From CAVZCK01 sp963773735 (GTDB taxonomy: Bacteria; Pseudomonadota; Alphaproteobacteria; Rhizobiales; Rhodomicrobiaceae): a DNA stretch of 64,000 bases. Below, piece by piece: positions 44,454-53,900 of this stretch. Positions within the stretch are counted from its first letter, which is position 1. Each line of letters starts with the position of its first letter. Below the pieces are notes generated by a model. The model did no database searches. It saw only the letters and a list, made by a program, of their open reading frames with translations, and was not told the origin of the DNA. A program made the translations under genes and the position numbers. The stretch covers positions 1 to 64,000 of the forward strand of contig CAVZCK010000002.1 of assembly GCA_963773735.1 (NCBI GenBank). Reading direction: 5' to 3'.

Positions 44454-44846
44454 TTAGCTTTTGTTTCTGCCGATCCCGTCTCCGCGGCAAAAGATGTCGT
44501 AAATGACGGCAATGACCCGGTGAAGCTTATCGTCCGCGATGCTGTAATAGATGATCTTGCCGTCGCGGCGCGTCGTAACCAGGCCGTCGAGGCGCAGCCG
44601 CGCAAGCTGCTGCGAGACAGTCGGCTGACGCAGGGAGAGGATGCTCTCAAGCTCGGTGACGGAGCGCTCGCTCTCGGCAAGATAGCAGAGCAGCAGAAGG
44701 CGTGTCTCGTGCGCCAGGGCCTTGAGGAAATCGCTCGCATCGCGAGCCTTGCGAACCATCTTCTCAAGTTCCGGCGTGTTCTCGTCAAGCGAGCGCAGCT
44801 CCTCGACCAGCGTGTCGGGCAGAATTGCAGAGCGCTGTTTGTCCAT
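44454..44846 (-). CDS. soxR: ArsR/SmtB-family repressor SoxR (SqrR/BigR-like)
   Basis: The 130-residue winged-helix protein reads FLKALAHETRLLLLCYLAES, then SVTELESILSLRQPTVSQQL (recognition helix), ARLRLDGLVTTRRDGKIIYY and the C-terminal AVIYDIFCRGDG. It has exactly two cysteines, C54 and C120, matching the two conserved thiols that in SqrR, BigR and SoxR relatives form a (poly)sulfide bridge on exposure to reactive sulfur and release DNA. It is coupled to soxS (stop/start overlap) and probably controls the sox genes through the AT-rich sites nearby. It is not the Fe-S SoxR of the superoxide response. Confidence 0.9.
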   Translation of the reverse strand: MDKQRSAILPDTLVEELRSLDENTPELEKMVRKARDASDFLKALAHETRLLLLCYLAESERSVTELESILSLRQPTVSQQLARLRLDGLVTTRRDGKIIYYSIADDKLHRVIAVIYDIFCRGDGIGRNKS

Positions 44847-45271
44847 CAGAATTCCCGTTCCGCCTCTCGTGCCATTTCTCGTTTGCCGCGCTGCATCCTG
44901 TGCAGAAGCTCTGTCAGCATCCCCCAGAACATCGCATCATTCGAATAGCCGACAATCCGCCCGACCTCGACATCTCGGTCCAGGAGGATGAATGTGGGCG
45001 TGTAGCGAACCGGCTCGCTGAAGACGTAGCGCATGCGGGAAAGCTGGTCGATTCCAACCCGGCGGAGCGGCGCGATCCGGCTTTCATCGGTTCTGCCATA
45101 AAGTGACCCGACCTCGATTTCCCATGCCCGGCAGTAGGGGCAGTCGGCGCGCATCACCGCCAGCAGCTCGGCGGCATTCGCCGCCTGAGACAGAGACGCA
45201 GCAGCCAGCCACGCCAGGGCGAGACCGCTGATTAGCCGCTTGATCAATATCGCGCGAGGAGGTCTTGTCAT
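44846..45271 (-). CDS. soxS: Thioredoxin-like periplasmic protein SoxS
   Basis: The 141-residue protein has a signal peptide (ILIKRLISGLALAWLAAASL, then SQAANAAE). It has a thioredoxin-fold active site CPYC (C44, C47). SoxS proteins keep the SoxY carrier cysteine reduced so that it can be reloaded with sulfur. ATG 45271 was chosen because the signal peptide begins there. The gene heads the leftward soxS-soxR-tsuA operon and diverges from soxW. Confidence 0.88.
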   Translation of the reverse strand: MTRPPRAILIKRLISGLALAWLAAASLSQAANAAELLAVMRADCPYCRAWEIEVGSLYGRTDESRIAPLRRVGIDQLSRMRYVFSEPVRYTPTFILLDRDVEVGRIVGYSNDAMFWGMLTELLHRMQRGKREMAREAEREF

Positions 45272-45275
45272 AGTA

Positions 45276-45295
45276 TGAATATATACGAATATATA
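45276..45295. promoter_or_regulatory. AT-rich operator in the soxS/soxW divergent promoter
   Basis: The sequence TGAATATATACGAATATATA is a tandem of two ATATATTCxT-like half sites (GAATATATAC and GAATATATAG), four bases upstream of the soxS start codon and 46 bases before soxW. Reverse complement contains ATATATTCG and ATATATTCA. It is a plausible SoxR (ArsR family) operator; similar AT-rich sites lie before soxY and sqr. Confidence 0.55.
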
Positions 45296-45341
45296 GACGG
45301 TTTGGAAGATCCTCGCCAGCCGGGAGCGTTTCGGAGGCCAC

Positions 45342-45908
45342 ATGCCACGGTTCCATCTTTCAAGGCGGAGCTTTCTCGCCGCATGCGCCGCAGCCCCGCT
45401 GGTCCCCATGACCGCCTTTGCTGAAGAGCCGCAACTCTCCGATGACGGCCTCTATCAACAGCCCTGGTTTTTGCAGAGCTTTCTCGATCTCAGGGACGAT
45501 TTCCGCGCCACGCAAGCAAGCGGCAAGACCTTCGTTCTGCTTTGGGAATTGAAAGGTTGCCCCTATTGCAAGCTGCTTCACACCGAGAATTTTGCCAACC
45601 CGAAAATCGCCGCCTACGCCAAAGATAATTTCGATTTCCTGCAGCTCAATATCATCGGCTCCCGTCCGGTGACCGATTTCGACGGCGCCGAGCTGCCGGA
45701 AAAGGCGCTCGCGGAGCGCTATCAGGTCCAAGGAACGCCGACCCTGCAGTTTTTTACTGCAGGTGCGAGCGGTACCGCCGAGGAGATCGGGCGCACGCGA
45801 TATTTGAAGCCCGCCGAGTTTCTCGGAATGCTGCGCTTCGTCCGCGAGAAGGGCTATGAGACGACGCCCTTCGATGCCTGGCTGCGCGCCAATCCGCAGA
45901 CAATCTGA
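45342..45908 (+). CDS. soxW: Thioredoxin-like protein SoxW
   Basis: The 188-residue protein has a Tat-type signal (LSRRSFLAACAAAPLVPM) and the active site CPYC at C73 and C76 (ELKGCPYCKLL). It ends with the thioredoxin cis-Pro segment VQGTPTLQFF. SoxW is the periplasmic dithiol partner of the Sox system and complements SoxS. It is divergent from soxS and convergent with soxX. Confidence 0.9.
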   Translation: MPRFHLSRRSFLAACAAAPLVPMTAFAEEPQLSDDGLYQQPWFLQSFLDLRDDFRATQASGKTFVLLWELKGCPYCKLLHTENFANPKIAAYAKDNFDFLQLNIIGSRPVTDFDGAELPEKALAERYQVQGTPTLQFFTAGASGTAEEIGRTRYLKPAEFLGMLRFVREKGYETTPFDAWLRANPQTI

Positions 45909-45953
45909 TCCGGTCGAAGGCACGGCGCCACGAAACGCCGCGCCTGGATCTCC

Positions 45954-46574
45954 TTACTTATTGACCGGTGAGTCCTTCGCGAAAAGAAGCGCCACCACGT
46001 CCTTGATCTGCTCCTCGCTGAGGAATTTGTGATAGCCGAAGCGCGGCATCTGCGAGCAGGCCAGACCAGCCTGCGGATTATAGATCTTGGCGTAAGTGGC
46101 CTTGGCTTCAGCCGGGTCGAAATTGCGCGCCTTGCCGTAGCCGAGAAGGCTCGGACCCAGCGTGCCATAGCTCAGTTCGCTGGAGCTGATCTGATGACAG
46201 GCATAGCAATTGCCGCCGTTGACGGCGCCCGGCTTGTCGCTGAACCGGCCGCCGAATCCGCTCTGAGCAATCTTCTCGCCTTGTTTCCAGTCCCCCAGGA
46301 CATTGCCGTCGGCAGGGTAGACGACAGTTGCCTTCTCGCGTGCGGCAATCTTTTCGGCGATATCGGCCGGCGGCGCGTTTCGATATTTCGAGCAGAGCTG
46401 CTGTGTCTCGTCCTGCTCAACACGTGATTTCCAGTCGTCGGGCAGTTTTTTCCAGGTCGCGGCGATATATTTCTCGACGACCGCTCCGTCCGCGGGCGTA
46501 ATATCTCCGGCAAGCGCCGGTCCGGTCGCGAGGAGGCCGGTGAAGGAGATACAAGCAAGGATCGTGTTTTTCAT
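45954..46574 (-). CDS. soxX: Sulfur-oxidising protein SoxX (monoheme c-type cytochrome)
   Basis: The 206-residue exported cytochrome has the signal peptide MKNTILACISFTGLLATGPA, heme motif CYACH (C123, C126, H127) and a distal Met in CSQMPRFGYH. SoxX with SoxA forms the complex that oxidatively attaches thiosulfate to the SoxY cysteine. It is longer than the shortest SoxX proteins because of an N-terminal helical insert (KKLPDDWKSRVEQDETQQLC). It follows soxA by 11 bases. Confidence 0.95.
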   Translation of the reverse strand: MKNTILACISFTGLLATGPALAGDITPADGAVVEKYIAATWKKLPDDWKSRVEQDETQQLCSKYRNAPPADIAEKIAAREKATVVYPADGNVLGDWKQGEKIAQSGFGGRFSDKPGAVNGGNCYACHQISSSELSYGTLGPSLLGYGKARNFDPAEAKATYAKIYNPQAGLACSQMPRFGYHKFLSEEQIKDVVALLFAKDSPVNK

Positions 46575-46585
46575 CGTCGCCTCCC

Positions 46586-47414
46586 TTAGCGCTTGACCGA
46601 TGGCGCGTTGATGACGCCGCCTTCACCCATTTTCGTCATATACATGATCAGCGCGGTGATGCCGTCCGATGCATAGTCGGGCGCGGGCATCCGCATCTGC
46701 CGAAAGCAGTCGTAAAGGCGATGCTGCATGGTGCGAGTTTCGCTTAGTGACACGCGGTAGGCGGGCCAGGTGGCAACTGACGTCCGCGCGGCCTCTGTTG
46801 GTTCCGAGAAATTCGGCAGGTCCTGGAGCCGGATGCGCTTTCCGTCGGCGCCGTGGCAGGTCGCGCAGGAGAAGTCCATGATCGATGAGCGGCGGTTGAA
46901 CATGGCCGCGCCGACCGCCAGCATTTCTTTCTCCTTCGGGTGGGAAAGCTGCGGCTGGATCTTCATGCCGTTCGATTTGTTGGCAATGAAGGCGGCGAGG
47001 TCCTCCATATCGGAGGGTGCGCCGGCTTTTCCGAATCTTCGCTTGATAACGTCCGTGGTGTCGAGCCCCTGGACCTTTTCCATGCACCAAAGCAGCCGTT
47101 GTTCCAAATCCATGACGCGGTCGGCGTCGGCAAAATAGCGCGGCAATTTGGCATAGGCGCCTTTCAGCTCGCCCGGCCCTTCCCCGAGATCGCAGGTCTC
47201 GAAGCGAGACATTCTTGGTGCCGCGCGCTTGCTTCCAGAGCGCTTCGCCGCGGTCAACATTGAGGTAACCCGGATTGGCCGTCGGGTCGCTCAGCATTTC
47301 GCGATAACGTTGGATCTCTTTTTGGCTATCATCCTGTTGGGCCAAAGCAATTCCCGCCGCCGCGCTGATACCAGCGGCGCCGATTACGGCGAGCCGCAGC
47401 AGTCTTTTGATCAT
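46586..47414 (-). CDS. soxA: Sulfur-oxidising protein SoxA, monoheme type (apparent frameshift)
   Basis: The protein begins MIKRLLRLAVIGAAGISAAA (signal peptide). Motifs: NPGYLNVDRGEALWKQ, CDLGEGPGELKGAYAKLPRY, heme motif CATCHG, and the active-site Cys in YDCFRQMRMP. Only one CxxCH is present. The N-terminal heme of diheme SoxA is replaced by single cysteines (CDLG and LLWCMEK) that could form a disulfide, as in monoheme SoxA. One extra base at about 47202 (GTCTCGCTTCGAGACC for GTCTCGCTCGAGACC) separates the N-terminal ~68 codons from the rest. It is upstream of soxX and diverges from soxY. Confidence 0.93.
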
Positions 47415-47550
47415 GTTTCCTCCCTCGCCCCGACCGGGCGGCTTCTGACGACGGAACTGTGTCCGCTCTGGCTCGCCGCTGATTTTGCTGCTCCGATTAC
47501 GACTTCGGCACGAAATCGGATCCGAGACGGCGAACAGCTCTTTACATTCT

Positions 47551-47564
47551 CATAAATATATATG
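47551..47564. promoter_or_regulatory. AT-rich palindrome in the soxA/soxY divergent promoter
   Basis: CATAAATATATATG is a near-perfect palindrome (CATA and TATG around AATATA) in the divergent gap between soxA (start 47414) and soxY (start 47639). Given the soxR repressor nearby and a similar AT-rich site before soxS, it is a candidate SoxR operator. Confidence 0.45.
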
Positions 47565-47638
47565 ACGATGCAAGCTGTATAACGCGGGAGGGGGGTTTAC
47601 CTCCCTAGAGGAAACGCTAAGGACAGGGCTGTCAAGTC

Positions 47639-48097
47639 ATGATTAAAGCCGCGCTCACACGCCGGACAATCTTAGCTGGCGCTAGCCTCACGGCATTGGC
47701 GCTCGTTATTGCGCCCCATACCGCGCGCGCCGACGCGAAAGCGGTCGAAGACGAACTCAAGAAGCTGTTCGGCGGCAAGGCGATGGCCGAAGGCAAGGTC
47801 AAGCTCGATGTGCCGCAGATCGCGGAGAATGGGCTTGTGGTGCCGTTGAATATCGACGTCGAAAGCCCGATGACGGAGAAGGATTACGTCAAGAGCGTGC
47901 ATGTCTTTGCTGACGGCAATCCGCTGCCGACAGTCATCACCTATCACTTCACGCCGGCAAGCGGCAAGGCGTCCGCCTCGAACCGCATCCGGCTCGCGAA
48001 GACGCAGACGATCATTGCCGTTGCCGAAATGTCCGACGGCAGCCTGCACATGGCGAAGGCCGATGTGAAGGTCACGATCGGCGGATGCGGCGGCTAG
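47639..48097 (+). CDS. soxY: Thiosulfate carrier protein SoxY
   Basis: The 152-residue protein has a Tat-like signal (LTRRTILAGASLTALALVIA) and the C-terminal swinging arm GGCGG, where the Cys (C150) carries thiosulfate-derived sulfur during the Sox cycle. The core contains NGLVVPLNIDVESPMTEKDY and ASNRIRLAKTQTIIAVAEMS. It pairs with SoxZ (48 bases downstream). Confidence 0.96.
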   Translation: MIKAALTRRTILAGASLTALALVIAPHTARADAKAVEDELKKLFGGKAMAEGKVKLDVPQIAENGLVVPLNIDVESPMTEKDYVKSVHVFADGNPLPTVITYHFTPASGKASASNRIRLAKTQTIIAVAEMSDGSLHMAKADVKVTIGGCGG

Positions 48098-48144
48098 CGC
48101 CACGCACAAGAAATTCGGAACAAAGTGGTGATGAGGAGGAATTC

Positions 48145-48474
48145 ATGGCAGCGACATCGAAGCCGCGTATCCGCGTACCGGCAGAAGCCAAGCCTGGCGA
48201 AATCATCGAGATCAAGACGCTGATCTCTCACGAGATGGAGAGCGGCCAGCGTAAGGATGCATCCGGCAAAACCATCCCTCGCAAGATCATCAACAAGTTC
48301 ACCGCGAAATTTAACGGCAAAGAGGTATTCACCGCCGACTGGTTTCCGGCAATATCGGCCAATCCCTATCAGGCCTTCTTCTTCAAGGCGACCGAAAGTG
48401 GAAAGTTCGAGTTTGCCTGGGCTGATGACGACGGCTCGACCTATACGGCAACGTCGGATTTGAAGGTCGGCTGA
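48145..48474 (+). CDS. soxZ: Thiosulfate carrier partner SoxZ
   Basis: The 109-residue protein lacks a signal and is exported as a complex with SoxY. Conserved blocks are IEIKTLISHEMESGQRKDAS, IPRKIINKFTAKFNGKEVF and FFFKATESGKFEFAWADDDG. ATG 48145 was chosen for the strong GAGGAGG upstream (48132-48139). Confidence 0.96.
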   Translation: MAATSKPRIRVPAEAKPGEIIEIKTLISHEMESGQRKDASGKTIPRKIINKFTAKFNGKEVFTADWFPAISANPYQAFFFKATESGKFEFAWADDDGSTYTATSDLKVG

Positions 48475-48541
48475 ACGCCGGAAGCGGCATTGTGAGAGCG
48501 CCCGGACCGGGCGCTCCAGCTAAGTCTTGGGACTTTCCCTG

Positions 48542-50239
48542 ATGTTCAGCCGCCGTGAATTCCTGGCAGCCACGGCTGCGGCTTCCACGCTTCTTGCGGG
48601 CAGAGGCGGCTTGTCCTTGAGGCAGGCCTTGGCACAGGAAAAGCTGACGCAGGACATGCTGCTGCACGGCTCGCCGGTCGGCAGGCTGACGATCCTGCAT
48701 CTGACGGATCTCCATGCCCAGCTCAAGCCGGTTTATTTCCGCGAACCGTCGATCAATATCGGCGTCGGCGAGGCCAGGAACAAGCCGCCGCATCTGACGG
48801 GAAGAGATTTCCTAAAAGCTTTTGGCATAAAGGCGGGCTCGGCGGACGCTTATGCTCTGACGTCGGATGACTTTGCGGCGCTCGCCAAGACCTATGGCCG
48901 CATGGGCGGTCTCGACCGGATCGCGACCGTCGTGAAGACGGTGCGCGGCGAGCGTGGGCCGGGCAATGTGCTGTTCCTCGACGGCGGCGACAGCTGGCAG
49001 GGAAGCTGGTCCTCGCTCAAGACAAGAGCCCAGGACATGATCGACCTCTTGGCCATCTTGAAGCCGGATGCGATGGTTGGACATTGGGAGTTTACCTATG
49101 GCGCGGAGCGCGTGCGCGAGGCGACCGACAAACTTCCGTGGCCGTTCCTTGCACAGAATATTCGCGACAAGGAATGGCAGGAGCCGGTGTTCAAGCCGGC
49201 GGCGACGTTCGACCGCGGCGGCGCGCACATCGCCGTGATCGGCCAGGCTTTTCCCTATACGCCGATCGCCAATCCGCGCTGGATGATGCCGAACTGGGAG
49301 TTCGGCATCCGCGAGGAAGAGCTGCAAAAACAAGTCGATGACGCGCGCGCGGGCGGTGCCGATCTCATTGTCCTACTTTCTCACAACGGCTTCGATGTCG
49401 ACCGCAAGATGGCCTCCCGCCTCAAAGGCATCGACATCATCCTGACCGCGCATACGCATGATGCCCTGCCTCAGGCGGTAAAGGTCGGCGAAGCGCTGCT
49501 GATCGCCTCCGGCTCGCATGGCAAGTTCGTAGCGCGGCTCGATCTGGACATCAGGGACAAAAAGATCGCCGACTTCCGCTATACGCTGATCCCGGTGTTC
49601 TCCGATGTGATCGCGGCCGATGCCGAAATGGCGCTCGCAATCGGCAAAGCCCGCGCGCCCTTTGAAGCCGATCTCAAGCGCGTCGTCGGCCAGACGGAAT
49701 CGCTGCTCTACCGCCGCGGCAATTTCAACGGAACGTTCGACGATCTGATCTGCCAGGCCATGCTTGCCGAGCGCGACGCCGAGATCGCTTTGTCGCCGGG
49801 CGTGCGCTGGGGCGCCAGCCTGCTTCCCGGTGATCCGATCACCTTCGAGGCCATCGCCAACGCGACCGCGATCACCTATCCGAATTGCTACCGGACCGAG
49901 ATGACCGGGGCGTTCCTGAAGGACGTCTTGGAGGACATCGCCGACAATATCTTCAATGCCGACCCCTATTATCAGCAGGGCGGGGATATGGCTCGCGCCG
50001 GCGGGCTCGCCTATCGGATCGACGTCAATGCGCCGATGGGCAGCCGCATATCGGATATGACGCTCCTCAAGACCGGCAAGCCGCTCGATCCGGCGAAGAA
50101 TTACGTCGTCTCCGGCTGGGCGAGCATCAATGAAGGCACGCAGGGCCCTCCGATCTGGGAGATCGTCGAGCGCCATGTCGCGAACCTCAAGACGGTGAGG
50201 ATCGATGAAAATACCGCCGTGAAGATCGTCGGCGCATAG
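48542..50239 (+). CDS. soxB: Thiosulfohydrolase SoxB
   Basis: SoxB hydrolyses the sulfonate off SoxY-cysteine-S-thiosulfonate in the periplasm, releasing sulfate. The 565-residue protein starts with a Tat signal (FSRREFLAATAAASTLLAGR). It has the dimanganese-binding motifs of the 5'-nucleotidase-like family: LTDLHAQLKP, GHWEFTYGAER, LLSHNGFDVD and LTAHTHDALP. Further, DPYYQQGGDMARAGGLAY and NYVVSGWASINEG are conserved in SoxB. Full length. A TTG at 48527 is in frame but ATG 48542 starts exactly at the signal. Confidence 0.97.
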   Translation: MFSRREFLAATAAASTLLAGRGGLSLRQALAQEKLTQDMLLHGSPVGRLTILHLTDLHAQLKPVYFREPSINIGVGEARNKPPHLTGRDFLKAFGIKAGSADAYALTSDDFAALAKTYGRMGGLDRIATVVKTVRGERGPGNVLFLDGGDSWQGSWSSLKTRAQDMIDLLAILKPDAMVGHWEFTYGAERVREATDKLPWPFLAQNIRDKEWQEPVFKPAATFDRGGAHIAVIGQAFPYTPIANPRWMMPNWEFGIREEELQKQVDDARAGGADLIVLLSHNGFDVDRKMASRLKGIDIILTAHTHDALPQAVKVGEALLIASGSHGKFVARLDLDIRDKKIADFRYTLIPVFSDVIAADAEMALAIGKARAPFEADLKRVVGQTESLLYRRGNFNGTFDDLICQAMLAERDAEIALSPGVRWGASLLPGDPITFEAIANATAITYPNCYRTEMTGAFLKDVLEDIADNIFNADPYYQQGGDMARAGGLAYRIDVNAPMGSRISDMTLLKTGKPLDPAKNYVVSGWASINEGTQGPPIWEIVERHVANLKTVRIDENTAVKIVGA

Positions 50240-50305
50240 GACGGCAACAGGCGGCACCATTCCAGCACAACAGCAAACAAGGGCCGCCATTTCGGGAGAT
50301 ACGCC

Positions 50306-50821
50306 ATGACCAACCAAACTCGCCGCGATGTCATGCGAGCCCTTGCCCTCGCCGGCGGATCGCTCGCGGCAGGCTCCGCATTTGCCGCACCGGCGATGCT
50401 CAAGCTCGATGATATCAAGAAGGAGGGGACCGTCGCCTGCCTCTATCATTGCGACTACAATGATGCCGCCCGCTTCAACCAGACGCTCAATAACATCTCG
50501 AACCATTATTCGGTCTATAGCGGCAATCCGTTCGATATCCAGCTCGTGCTTGTGGCGCATTCGGGAGCGGTCAGGTTTTTCCTGAAGGACCAGGAGAATA
50601 CGCCGTGGAAGGATCAGCCTGTCCCGGAAGATGTCTTCACGCGCATGGAAAGCCTGTCAAAAAATGGGCTGCGCGCCTATCTCTGCGATATCACCTTTAC
50701 GCGGCTGAAGCTCGACCGCGGCAAGATCCGACAGGCCGACTTTGTCGATATGGTCCCTTCAGGCGTGGCGACGGTTGCCGCGTTGCAGGCGAAGGGTTTT
50801 GCCTATTTGAAGGTCGGCTGA
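50306..50821 (+). CDS. Tat-exported DsrE-family protein
   Basis: The 171-residue protein has a Tat-type signal (TRRDVMRALALAGGSLAAGS) and the DsrE/DsrF fold: VLVAHSGAVRFFLKD and FVDMVPSGVATVAALQAKGF. Cysteines at VACLYHCDYN and LRAYLCDITF are candidates for carrying persulfide sulfur. It lies 66 bases after soxB, where many sox clusters have soxC. It may shuttle sulfur left on SoxY when SoxCD is absent. Function is inferred from family and position. Confidence 0.8.
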   Translation: MTNQTRRDVMRALALAGGSLAAGSAFAAPAMLKLDDIKKEGTVACLYHCDYNDAARFNQTLNNISNHYSVYSGNPFDIQLVLVAHSGAVRFFLKDQENTPWKDQPVPEDVFTRMESLSKNGLRAYLCDITFTRLKLDRGKIRQADFVDMVPSGVATVAALQAKGFAYLKVG

Positions 50822-50968
50822 CGAGCCCGCCGCACGGCCGCTAGGGGTGCGACCAGAGGGACGGGAAGCATGAAGCTCAATCGGCGCGCCGCCTGGAACC
50901 GAACGGCGGAGTGACGGCCACTAAACCGCATCGATGCGTCGACTTGTCGACATCCATGCATTCACGCA

Positions 50969-53900
50969 TCAGTCGACCGCTCGCTGATCATCGCGGAGCA
51001 CGACATAGATCGCCGGTATCACAAGCACCGTCAGCAGGGTCGATGAGGCGAGGCCGAACAGCAGCGAGATGGCGAGCCCCTGGAAAATCGGATCGGCGAG
51101 GATCACCGCCGCGCCGATCATGGCGGCAAGCGCGGTGAGAAGGATCGGCTTGAAGCGAATGGCCCCGGCTTCGAGCAGCGCCTGCCGAAGCGGGACACCC
51201 GCCGCGCGCCGGTCCTGAATGAAGTCGATCAGCAGGATCGAATTGCGCACGATGATGCCTGCAAGCGCGATGAAGCCGATCATCGAGGTCGCCGAGAACG
51301 GCGCGCCGAACAGCCAGTGGCCGATCATGATGCCGATCAGGGTCAGTGGAATCGGCGTCAGCACCACGAGCGGCAGCTTGAACGAGCCGAATTGCGCGAC
51401 GACCAGGATGTAGATGCCAAGGAGAGCGACGGCGAACGCCGCGCCCATGTCGCGGAAGGTGACATAGGTCACCTCCCATTCGCCGTCCCAGAGCACGACA
51501 GGCTTCAACTCATCCTCCGGCTGCCCGTGCAGGCGGATTTCCGGCGTCCCCAGCTTGCCCCAATCCTTCTTATGGATGGCATCGGCGACGGCCATCATGC
51601 CGTAAAGCGGCGCCTCATAGGCACCGGCAAGCTCGCCCATCACCATCTCGGCATTGCGGCCATTGTGGCGGAAGATCGGGTAGGACGCCTGCTCCGACTT
51701 CAGGCTCACGACGTCGCCCAGTTCGACAATGCTGCGCTCGCCGGGCAGTGCGTTCGCAGGAACCGGCGTCGACAGCGCCCGCGCTGTGATGGCCAGCTCT
51801 TTCTTCGGAAGCTGCACGGCGATCTCGACCGGATGCCGTCCGCCGCCGCGATGCGAATAGCCGACGGCCACGCCCCCCAGATAAGCCTGGATCGTGTCAT
51901 AGACGTCGCTCTCTTCGACCTTGTGATATTCGAGATTGTCCTGGTCGATGGAGACGCGCAGGCGCGGCGCCGGATTGCGGAAGCTGTCATCGTCATCGAC
52001 GATGAAAGGCACGTCCTTGAAGATCTGGCGGACCTCGCGGGCGACGGCACGGCGTGTCTCGGCGTCGGGCCCGTAAATCTCGGCGAGCAATGTCGCGATG
52101 ACAGGCGGTCCCGGCGGCACTTCGACGACCTTGACCGTTGTACCTTCCGGCGCGGCGAGGCCCTTCAGCCGCTTGCGAATATCGAGGGCGATCTGATGGC
52201 TCGTGCGGCTGCGCTCGCCTTTCGGCAGCAGATTGACCTGAAGATCGCCTTGTTGCGGCTCATCGCGCAGGTAGTAATGACGCACCAGGCCATTGAAATT
52301 GAACGGCGCGGCGGTGCCGACATAGGCCTGGATTGAAGAGAGCTCCTCAAGCCCCGACAGGCGCCTTGCCGCTTCCTGCAGCACGCGGTCCGTCGCTTCG
52401 AGCGAGGCGCCGCGGGGAAGATCGACGACCACCTGCAATTCCGATTTGTTGTCGAAAGGCAGCAGCTTCACGGTCACCGACTTCGTCGCGAACAGCACGA
52501 GCGACAAGAGCGTCGCGCCGCCGACCGCGAGGAGAAAGATCCACGCGCTTTTCCGCCGCGCCAAGATCGGCTTCGCGACAGCGATGTAGGCGCGTCCCAG
52601 AAGGCCGGTTTGGGAGCCGCCATCATCGGCCTCTCCGCCATGGCCCTTGACCTTGCCGAAACGGACCATCAGCCAGGGCGTGATGATCACGGCGACGAAG
52701 AAGGAAAGGATCATCGCCGCCGAGGCGTTCGCCGGAATTGGCGCCATATAGGGGCCCATCAGCCCGGAGACGAACAGCATCGGCAAGAGCGCCGCAACCA
52801 CGGTGAGCGTCGCCACGATAGTCGGATTGCCGACTTCCGCGACGCCTTCGATGGCGGCCTGAATACGGCTTCGCCCGTCCTTCATCGCCCAGTGCCGGGC
52901 GATGTTCTCGATCACGACGATGGCGTCGTCGACGAGAATGCCGATGGAGAAAATGAGCGCGAACAGGCTGACGCGGTTGATGGTGTAGCCCATGAAATAA
53001 GAGGCGAACAGTGTAAGAAGAATCGTCGTCGGAATGACGATCAGCACCACCCCGCCTTCCCGCCAGCCGATGGCGATTGCAACCAGCAGCACGATCGACG
53101 CGGTCGCCAGCGCCAGATGGAACAGCAGCTCGTTCGCCTTTTCATTGGCGGTCTGGCCGTAATTCCGGGTGACGATCACATCGACATCGTTCGGGATTAG
53201 CGTGCCTTTCAATTCCGCGAGGCGCCCAGTGATAGCCTCGGAAATCTTGACGGCGTTCGCCCCTGCCCGCTTGGCAAGCGCGATCGTGACCGCCGGAACG
53301 CGCTCCAGAGTTCCATCCGGCATTTTGCGGAAATGCCAGGCCCGCTGCTCCAGCGGTTTCGCGCCAACAACGACATTGGCGACGTCGCGCACATAGACCG
53401 GGCGGCCATCGCGCGAGGAAATCAGCAGCAGCCCGACATCCGGAATGCCGTTCAGCGTCTGACCGGAGGCGACGGCGATGCTCTGATTGCCGTCGCGAAT
53501 GCGGCCCGCGAGAAAGGAACGGTTCGCCTCGCGCACCTTGCCGACGAGCTGCGCCAGCGTGATGCCGTAGAGCGACAGCCGCTCGGCATCCGGCTCGATG
53601 CGGATCTGATCCGGCCGCCCGCCGGAAATGTAGGACAAGCCAATGTCTTGAATCTTGGCCATCTCGATCTGCAGATCTTCGGCGATGTGATAGAGGGCAT
53701 TGTCGGGATAGCGCGCCGCCGCCTCCTTTTTCGGGGCGAGGGTCAGCGTTACGATGGCCACGTCGTCGATGCCGCGCCCGACGATCAGCGGTTCGGGAAT
53801 GCCGATGGGGATGCGGTCGAGATTGGCGCGCACCTTCTCATGCACGCGCAGAATGGCGTCGTCCGCCTTGGTACCGACGAAGAAGCGCGCCGTGACCACT

